DNA of 64,000 nucleotides from contig NZ_JAEHOK010000011.1 of the NCBI RefSeq assembly GCF_016236915.1, forward strand, positions 62,001 through 126,000, given 5' to 3'. Source of the stretch: Salegentibacter maritimus (GTDB taxonomy: Bacteria > Bacteroidota > Bacteroidia > Flavobacteriales > Flavobacteriaceae). This document shows positions 59,080-64,000 of this stretch, piece by piece; the first letter of the stretch is position 1, and the number at the start of each line of letters is the position of its first letter. The notes below the pieces were generated by a model that was not told where the DNA came from, made no database searches, and worked only from the letters and a program-made list of their open reading frames with translations. A program made the position numbers and the translations under genes.

Positions 59080-60282
59080 ATGAAATATAAACCTGCCGAT
59101 AAAATTCAGGATCTTCAATACTTTGGAGAATATGGAGGCGTAAATCCTTCTATCTCTGATTCTTCTACCTATACTTTTCTTTCAGCAAAAACCATGTTCG
59201 ATACTTTTGAAGGAAATGCTGAGGGTTGTTACCTATATTCCAGGCATTCTTCACCATCAAATTTATATTTAGGCGAAGCGCTTGCCGCTATGGAGGGTAC
59301 TGAAACCGCGAATGTAGCGGCTAGTGGCATGGGAGCTATCACCTCTACCCTACTTCAATTGTGCCAGGCCGGTGACCATATTGTTTCCAGCAGAACGGTA
59401 TATGGTGGCACTTATGCATTCTTAAAAAATTTTATTCCGAAGTTTAATATTCAAACCTCCTTTGTAGATATTACCAATCCCGAACAGGTTGAAGCTGCCA
59501 TTACCAAAGACACAAAAGTCCTGTACTGCGAATCGGTAAGCAATCCCTTGTTGGAGGTGGCCAATATTGAAGTCCTTGCTAAAATTGCCAAAAAACATAA
59601 ACTGAGTTTTGTGGTAGATAATACATTTTCCCCACTTTCCATTAGTCCGAAAGAATTGGGTGCCGACGTGGTAGTACATAGCTTAACTAAATTTATAAAT
59701 GGCAGCAGCGATACGGTTGGCGGAGTAACCTGCGGAACACAGGATTTCATCAATGCACTTCGCAGTGTAAATGATGGTGCAAATATGCTGTTGGGACCAA
59801 CGATGGATAGTATGCGAGCTGCTTCAGTTTTAAAGAACTTAAGAACTCTACACATTAGGATTAAACAACATAGCAAAAATGCTATGTTTTTGGCTGAAAA
59901 ATTTCAGGAAGATGGATTAAGAACCGTTTACCCCGGATTAAAAAGTCATCCCGGCCACGAAACCTTTAAAAAAATGATGAATCCCGATTATGGATTTGGA
60001 GGTTTATTGACCATAGATGTTGGTAGCCTTGAAAAAGCCAACGAACTAATGGAACTGATGCAAGAAAAAAACCTGGGCTATCTGGCCGTAAGCTTAGGTT
60101 TTTATAAAACACTTTTTAGTGCACCCGGAAGTTCCACTTCTTCTGAAATTCCAATAGACGAACAGGAAAAAATGGGCTTAAGCAATGGTTTAATTCGATT
60201 TTCTATTGGTTTAGACAACGATATAGAACGCACTTATAAAATGATGAAATCCTGTATGCAGGAAGTAGGCATTTTAAAATAG
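59080..60282 (+). CDS. Cys/Met metabolism PLP-dependent enzyme (methionine gamma-lyase-like)
   Basis: A 400-residue PLP enzyme of the trans-sulfuration family. The start YFGEYGGVNPSISDSSTYTFLSAKTMFDTFEGNAEGCYLYSRHSSPSNLYLGEALAAMEGTE is typical. VASGMGAITSTLLQL, FVVDNTFSPLSISPKELGADVVVHSLTKFINGSSDTVGGVTCG (PLP lysine Lys204) and GFGGLLTIDVGS follow. Members release ammonia and a thiol from methionine or related amino acids. Exact reaction (gamma-lyase or other) cannot be decided. It is divergent from an Lrp regulator and ends in a terminator at 60304. Confidence 0.9.
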   Translation: MKYKPADKIQDLQYFGEYGGVNPSISDSSTYTFLSAKTMFDTFEGNAEGCYLYSRHSSPSNLYLGEALAAMEGTETANVAASGMGAITSTLLQLCQAGDHIVSSRTVYGGTYAFLKNFIPKFNIQTSFVDITNPEQVEAAITKDTKVLYCESVSNPLLEVANIEVLAKIAKKHKLSFVVDNTFSPLSISPKELGADVVVHSLTKFINGSSDTVGGVTCGTQDFINALRSVNDGANMLLGPTMDSMRAASVLKNLRTLHIRIKQHSKNAMFLAEKFQEDGLRTVYPGLKSHPGHETFKKMMNPDYGFGGLLTIDVGSLEKANELMELMQEKNLGYLAVSLGFYKTLFSAPGSSTSSEIPIDEQEKMGLSNGLIRFSIGLDNDIERTYKMMKSCMQEVGILK

Positions 60283-60303
60283 AACACTCACAGAAGTTAC
60301 CTG

Positions 60304-60351
60304 AAAGTTCGAATGTACAGTTGATAATCAATGACTGTATTTTCGAACTTT
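60304..60351 (+). terminator. Terminator of the methionine-gamma-lyase-like gene
   Basis: Two nested stems, AAAGTTCGAA with TTCGAACTTT and ACAGT with ACTGT, are followed by a long T-rich run. An ATG at 60331 falls in its loop, which argues against using that ATG as a start. Confidence 0.8.
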
Positions 60352-60384
60352 TTCTTTTTTGTATATTCACAAAAAAATAAAACT

Positions 60385-60963
60385 TTGAAGAAACTTCTAC
60401 TCCTCCTGTTTTTTATACTTTTTTGCTTTACTGCTTTTTCTCAAACCCAAAATGAGATACGACTATACTATGGATTTACCGGTAGTGATTTGTTCACAGA
60501 AGATAATCTTGATGGAGCTGCCAGTTATGATATTGAAAACACGTATGAATTTGGGTTTAGGTATTTGCTTGATGTAACCGATAATATAGCCCTGGAAACC
60601 GGGCTCAATTACTGGCGGGGAGAAGTATTAATAACCTCGGCGCCTATGCCCGGGCAAACTACGCGCACCGAAGAATTACAAACTACCTCTATACCCATTT
60701 TTGCCAACTTTCGTTTTTTAGATTATTTTTTCGTGAATGGCGGCCCCGTGATGGATTTTCAGGGATCAGAAAGTGAATCTGTAGATCCACAAGTGGGAAT
60801 TGGTGTAGGCTTTGGCCTGGGTGCACAATATGCATTTAACAAGTTTAGTATTTTTATAAATCCAAACTTTAGAAGGTATGCCGTTATTCCTTTTGAAGAA
60901 GAAAGCAATCATCAAAAACTCACTTCATTTGGTGTGCAACTTGGACTGGGCTATAAATTTTAA
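60385..60963 (+). CDS. Outer-membrane beta-barrel protein (TTG start)
   Basis: A 192-residue exported protein. The signal peptide is KKLLLLLFFILFCFTAFSQTQ. The rest alternates polar and hydrophobic residues as a small barrel: NEIRLYYGFTGSDLF, YEFGFRYLLDVTDNIALETGLNYWRG, IPIFANFRFLDYFFVNGGP, GVGFGLGAQYAF, and a closing VQLGLGYKF with a terminal Phe. I start it at TTG 60385, directly before the signal peptide. The ATG at 60331 is in frame but lies inside the terminator hairpin of the previous gene. Function is unknown. Confidence 0.82.
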   Translation: MKKLLLLLFFILFCFTAFSQTQNEIRLYYGFTGSDLFTEDNLDGAASYDIENTYEFGFRYLLDVTDNIALETGLNYWRGEVLITSAPMPGQTTRTEELQTTSIPIFANFRFLDYFFVNGGPVMDFQGSESESVDPQVGIGVGFGLGAQYAFNKFSIFINPNFRRYAVIPFEEESNHQKLTSFGVQLGLGYKF

Positions 60964-61097
60964 TTAAATTATAGTTTTAAGGAAAACTTGCTCATTTTCG
61001 TGTAAAATCGTAAAATTACCAGCGAAAATTAAAATTTAATTAATATAATTTCAACTAAAACCTCGTAAAAAGGTTTCATCTTATATTTCATATCTTA

Positions 61098-62585
61098 ATG
61101 GAAAATCTGGACTCGTCTCAAACTGAACAAATTTCTACCAATAAAGAACTTGGCATTTGGCCTGCATTAATCCCTGTTTTTGCGCTTATTATTATGCTTG
61201 CTTTTAATGTTTTTGTTTTTGGCGACGACTCCTTAAGTGGCTCCAATCAATTTATCCTGTTATTGGGTGGTGCTGTAGCTGCCGTTGTTGGATATTTCAA
61301 CAAGGTAAAATATGAGAAAATGATAGACGAAGTTGCCGGTAACATCCAAAGTACGGCGGGAGCTATTCTTATTCTTTTAATGGTAGGCGCCCTGGCAGGG
61401 ACCTGGCTTATTTCAGGCATTATACCTACCATGATTTATTACGGTCTCCAAATATTAAATCCTACCATATTTTTAGCAGCCTGTGTAATTATTTGTGCTG
61501 TTATTTCGGTGGCTACAGGAAGTAGCTGGACCACCTCTGCAACCGTGGGTATTGCCTTAATAGGTATAGCAGAAGCTTTAGGGATTTCGGTAGGAATGAC
61601 TGCCGGGGCCATTCTTTCCGGAGCTTATTTTGGAGATAAACTATCGCCTTTAAGCGACACTACAAACCTGGCACCTGCAATGGCAGGAACCGATTTGTTT
61701 ACCCATATTAGGTATATGACCATAACCACAATTCCAACCATAAGCATAACCATACTTATTTTTATAATTATAGGACTTAATTTGGAAACATCAGGGACTA
61801 CTGATACTTCTGCTATCCTGGCTTCAATAGAAAAATCTTTTAAAATTACTCCCTGGCTTTTCCTCGTTCCAGCCATTGTAATTGCCTTAATCGTTAAAAA
61901 AACCTCCCCTTTAATCGCTCTTTTATTGGGAACCCTCTTAGGGGCTATTGCTGCCCTACTCTTTCAACCGGGCATAGTTGCGCAAATTGCAGGCACTACA
62001 GATTTAGATTTTGTTAGTGGTTATCGTGGGGTAATGAATGCCATTACCGTAGATACTGCGGTAGAAACCGACAATAAAAACCTAAATGACCTATTTTCTT
62101 CCGGAGGGATGGCGGGAATGCTTGGAACAATCTGGTTAATTATTTGCGCTATGGTTTTTGGTGGAATTATGGAAGCCATTGGAGCGCTGGCAAGAATAAG
62201 CAGGGCGTTATTGAATTTGTTTCATACCACCTTCGGCTTATTTGCCAGTACGGTTTTTAGCTGTTTAGCCTTAAATGCAACCGCTTCAGACCAATATTTA
62301 GCTATAGTGGTTCCCGGAAAAATGTTTGCTAAAGCTTACCGCGACAAAGGCCTGGCCCCAGAAAATTTAAGTAGAGCCTTAGAAGATTCGGGAACTGTTA
62401 CTTCAGTACTAATTCCCTGGAATACCTGTGGCGCATATCATAGTGGAGTTTTAGGCGTGCCTACATTAAATTATGCAGGATATGCCTTTTTTAATTATTT
62501 GAGTCCGTTTATGACTTTACTTTTTGCCGCTTTGGGTATAAAAATTAAAGAGCTAAGTCAATCAACTAAAACTCAAACTGCTTAA
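61098..62585 (+). CDS. nhaC: NhaC-family Na+/H+ antiporter
   Basis: A 495-residue inner-membrane protein with about 11-13 hydrophobic spans. Family features: IICAVISVATGSSWTTSATVGIALIGIAEALGISVGMTAGAILSGAYFGDKLSPLSDTTNLAPAMAGTDLFTHIRYM near 130-205, a later TVFSCLALNATASDQYLAIVVPGKMF near 390 and a GTVTSVLIPWNTCGAYHSGVLGVPT segment near 430. The asparagine and acidic residues expected for sodium exchange are in place. It probably exports sodium in a salt-adapted organism. A single gene. Confidence 0.9.
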   Translation: MENLDSSQTEQISTNKELGIWPALIPVFALIIMLAFNVFVFGDDSLSGSNQFILLLGGAVAAVVGYFNKVKYEKMIDEVAGNIQSTAGAILILLMVGALAGTWLISGIIPTMIYYGLQILNPTIFLAACVIICAVISVATGSSWTTSATVGIALIGIAEALGISVGMTAGAILSGAYFGDKLSPLSDTTNLAPAMAGTDLFTHIRYMTITTIPTISITILIFIIIGLNLETSGTTDTSAILASIEKSFKITPWLFLVPAIVIALIVKKTSPLIALLLGTLLGAIAALLFQPGIVAQIAGTTDLDFVSGYRGVMNAITVDTAVETDNKNLNDLFSSGGMAGMLGTIWLIICAMVFGGIMEAIGALARISRALLNLFHTTFGLFASTVFSCLALNATASDQYLAIVVPGKMFAKAYRDKGLAPENLSRALEDSGTVTSVLIPWNTCGAYHSGVLGVPTLNYAGYAFFNYLSPFMTLLFAALGIKIKELSQSTKTQTA

Positions 62586-62715
62586 AATTCAACAATAATA
62601 GGGCTTAAAGGGATAAATAAGATTTAATTATTAAAAAACTAAATACGCATAAACAAAAACTATTACTAAATAGGATTTTAAAATTTGAATAACTTTTTTC
62701 TACGGAATCATTCCC

Positions 62716-62723
62716 TAAATTTG
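62716..62723 (+). promoter_or_regulatory. Bacteroidota -7 box for the peroxiredoxin operon
   Basis: TAAATTTG is an exact TAnnTTTG match, 45 bases ahead of the peroxiredoxin ATG. Confidence 0.6.
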
Positions 62724-62768
62724 TACTCAAATAAGAAAAAAAGTTAAACCAATAAAAATAGAAGTAAT

Positions 62769-63407
62769 ATGTCTTTAGTAGGAAAAAAATTCCCAAATTT
62801 AAGCGTAAATGCAATGGATGAAATGGGTGACACCTTTCAATTAAACATTTTGGAAGAAGCTCAGAAAAACAAGAAAAAAGTATTGTTATTCTGGTACCCA
62901 AAAGATTTCACCTTTGTTTGCCCTACAGAATTACACGCTTTTCAAAAAGCTGCAGAAGAATTTGAGAAAAGAAATGTAATGGTGGTTGGTGCTTCTTGCG
63001 ATACACCTGAAGTACATTTCGCCTGGTTAAATACTCCAAAAGACAATGGTGGGATTGAAGGCGTTAAATATCCAATTCTTGCAGATTCTAACAGAAACCT
63101 AAGTTCTCGTCTTGGTATTTTAGATATTACCGGTGAATCTTATGATGAAGAGACAGGAGATGTTACTTTAGAAGGAGACAATGTAACTTACCGCGCTACT
63201 TACCTTATTGATGAAGAAGGTAAAATTTTCCACGAAGGAGTAAACGACATGCCTCTTGGTAGAAACGTAGCTGAATTTTTAAGACTTGTAGATGCATATA
63301 CGCACGTACAGGAAAAAGGTGAAGTATGTCCTGCAAACTGGGAAGAAGGTAAAGAAGCAATGAATGCCAATAGAGATGGTGTTGCTTCTTACTTAAGCTT
63401 GAATTAA
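62769..63407 (+). CDS. 2-Cys peroxiredoxin (AhpC/TSA family)
   Basis: A 212-residue cytosolic peroxidase. The peroxidatic Cys51 is in PKDFTFVCPTELHAF, with the conserved Pro and Thr. The resolving Cys187 is in GEVCPANWEEGKEAM. The conserved Arg is in YRATYLIDEEGKIFHEG. It reduces hydrogen peroxide and organic peroxides and is then reset by a thioredoxin; the next gene encodes one, 21 bases downstream. Probably the first gene of a three-gene operon. Confidence 0.95.
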   Translation: MSLVGKKFPNLSVNAMDEMGDTFQLNILEEAQKNKKKVLLFWYPKDFTFVCPTELHAFQKAAEEFEKRNVMVVGASCDTPEVHFAWLNTPKDNGGIEGVKYPILADSNRNLSSRLGILDITGESYDEETGDVTLEGDNVTYRATYLIDEEGKIFHEGVNDMPLGRNVAEFLRLVDAYTHVQEKGEVCPANWEEGKEAMNANRDGVASYLSLN

Positions 63408-63428
63408 AAAAAAGGGAAAGAAATTGCT

Positions 63429-63743
63429 ATGATAAAAGAATTAGAAAAAGATAATTTAAACGAGATAGTTTCAGATAACGAAACCGTGGTGGTACAGTAT
63501 ATGGCCGGATGGTGTGGTAACTGCCGATTGATGAAGCCTAAGTTTAAGAAATTGGCTTCAGAAAATGAGAATGCAACGTTCTTAATGGTAGATGCCGAGA
63601 AATATCCGGAATCCAGAAAACTGGCAAAGGTAGATAACCTACCAACTTTCGCCACTTTTAAAAATGGAAGTTTCGTAAATCAGGTACAAACCAACAAATT
63701 TGAACCGCTAAAAGACCTAGTAAATGAAGTTACCAGTAATTAA
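63429..63743 (+). CDS. Thioredoxin-family protein
   Basis: A 104-residue thioredoxin fold. The active site is WCGNC (Cys29, Cys32) in place of the common WCGPC. The cis-proline loop is DNLPTFATFKNGS. It follows the peroxiredoxin gene closely and overlaps the next gene by 20 bases. The Asn in the CxxC would be expected to shift redox potential, which may tune it to the peroxiredoxin. Partner role is inferred from the operon. Confidence 0.93.
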   Translation: MIKELEKDNLNEIVSDNETVVVQYMAGWCGNCRLMKPKFKKLASENENATFLMVDAEKYPESRKLAKVDNLPTFATFKNGSFVNQVQTNKFEPLKDLVNEVTSN

Positions 63744-63972
63744 ACATTTAGCTCGCGAAAATGAGGCTCAAAAACTGGAGCATACCATAGAAGTTCTTGA
63801 AAGTTATTCTGAACATCGTTCAGTAAAAGACGAGGAAATGGATGTGATAGGAGAATTGATCTCAAATTTATGCGGTGCTGTAGAAGTTAAGCAAGCAATA
63901 GATGGTGGAACACCTGAAAAAGATGCCTGTAACAACTTTATGCAAAAAGTAGTGGGTTCTATAGACCGCTAA
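63724..63972 (+). CDS. Small conserved protein after thioredoxin, unknown function (possibly DUF6952)
   Basis: An 82-residue acidic, probably helical protein: KLPVIKHLARENEAQKLEHTIEVLESYSEHRSVKDEEMDVIGELISNLCGAVEVKQAIDGGTPEKDACNNFMQKVVGSIDR. It overlaps the thioredoxin gene by 20 bases in another frame, so the two are translationally coupled. Two cysteines (in SNLCGA and KDACNN) are possible thioredoxin targets. I believe this is a small flavobacterial family (perhaps DUF6952), but I cannot confirm it. Confidence 0.75.
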   Translation: MKLPVIKHLARENEAQKLEHTIEVLESYSEHRSVKDEEMDVIGELISNLCGAVEVKQAIDGGTPEKDACNNFMQKVVGSIDR

Positions 63973-64000
63973 AAATCGCATTATTACTATAATTTAAAAG

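Noticed and set aside
60331-60384. ATG start for the beta-barrel protein at 60331
   Set aside because: It falls in the loop of the preceding terminator. The TTG at 60385 directly precedes a good signal peptide.
1-64000. CRISPR array, prophage, insertion sequence or restriction-modification system
   Set aside because: I found no regularly spaced repeats and no phage structural, transposase or methyltransferase/endonuclease genes of that type. The repeats present are dispersed single intergenic units.

Overview
The window looks like chromosomal DNA of a marine-type member of the Flavobacteriaceae (Bacteroidota), in the broad neighbourhood of Gramella/Christiangramia, Salegentibacter or Zunongwangia. 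That is an inference from the gene content: an alternative GlmU-like bifunctional protein, DUF4199 next to a GT2 glycosyltransferase, ECF sigma factor plus 'sensor of ECF sigma' triads, LytTR two-component systems with 2TM proteins, and type B L31. It is also supported by AT-rich sequence, by many promoters matching the Bacteroidota -7 element TAnnTTTG, and by starts without Shine-Dalgarno sequences. I see no rRNA, tRNA, CRISPR array, prophage or transposase gene.

Layout. 1-2.5 kb: tail of an M23-type peptidase gene, GlmU-like protein and L31. 2.6-7.7 kb: DUF4199, GT2 glycosyltransferase, phosphohexomutase and MsbA-like ABC exporter. 8.2-9.8 kb: ECF sigma / membrane anti-sigma-like / sensor triad. 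9.9-17 kb: YCF48-like lipoprotein, RNA m5C methyltransferase, lamin-tail lipoprotein and PurL. 17.2-26.3 kb: a fatty-acid beta-oxidation locus (FadD, MarR regulator, FadN-type bifunctional enzyme, thiolase, acyl-CoA dehydrogenase). Two small four-helix-bundle (S23/IVP-like) genes, each flanked by imperfect inverted repeats, sit between its enzymes. 26.3-34.4 kb: MscS channel, a divergent trehalose pair (GH15 and fused OtsA-OtsB), YtxH and an M28 peptidase. 34.5-38.6 kb: Tex, then an App1-like phosphatase divergent from a diacylglycerol-kinase-like gene.

38.8-46.9 kb is the most interesting block. It holds a Tat-targeted gluconate-2-dehydrogenase-subunit-3-like protein with a GMC oxidoreductase, divergent from a TIM-barrel lipoprotein, MFS permease, Gfo/Idh/MocA oxidoreductase, cytosolic TIM-barrel enzyme and DUF1080 (3-keto-disaccharide hydrolase family) lipoprotein. 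Together they look like a redox-based, 3-keto-glycoside route for sugar catabolism, split between periplasm and cytosol.

47-64 kb: alpha/beta hydrolase-OsmC fusion, Cu/Zn SOD, ECF sigma with RskA-like anti-sigma, LytS/LytTR system with a kinase-2TM fusion, hemerythrin, NDH-2, another sigma factor with a membrane protein, dihydrolipoyl dehydrogenase, Lrp regulator divergent from a methionine-gamma-lyase-like enzyme (with a near-consensus Lrp box between them), a beta-barrel protein, NhaC antiporter, and a peroxiredoxin-thioredoxin-small protein operon.

Two families of dispersed intergenic repeats run through the window. Family I is about 90-110 bp, is built of short palindromes around a GAGGCAAGCCTC-like core, and all copies point the same way. 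Family II consists of nested palindromes with a CGTCA...TGACG core inside outer arms, and acts in places like a composite terminator. All functional calls come from reading protein sequence and context; no database search was run.
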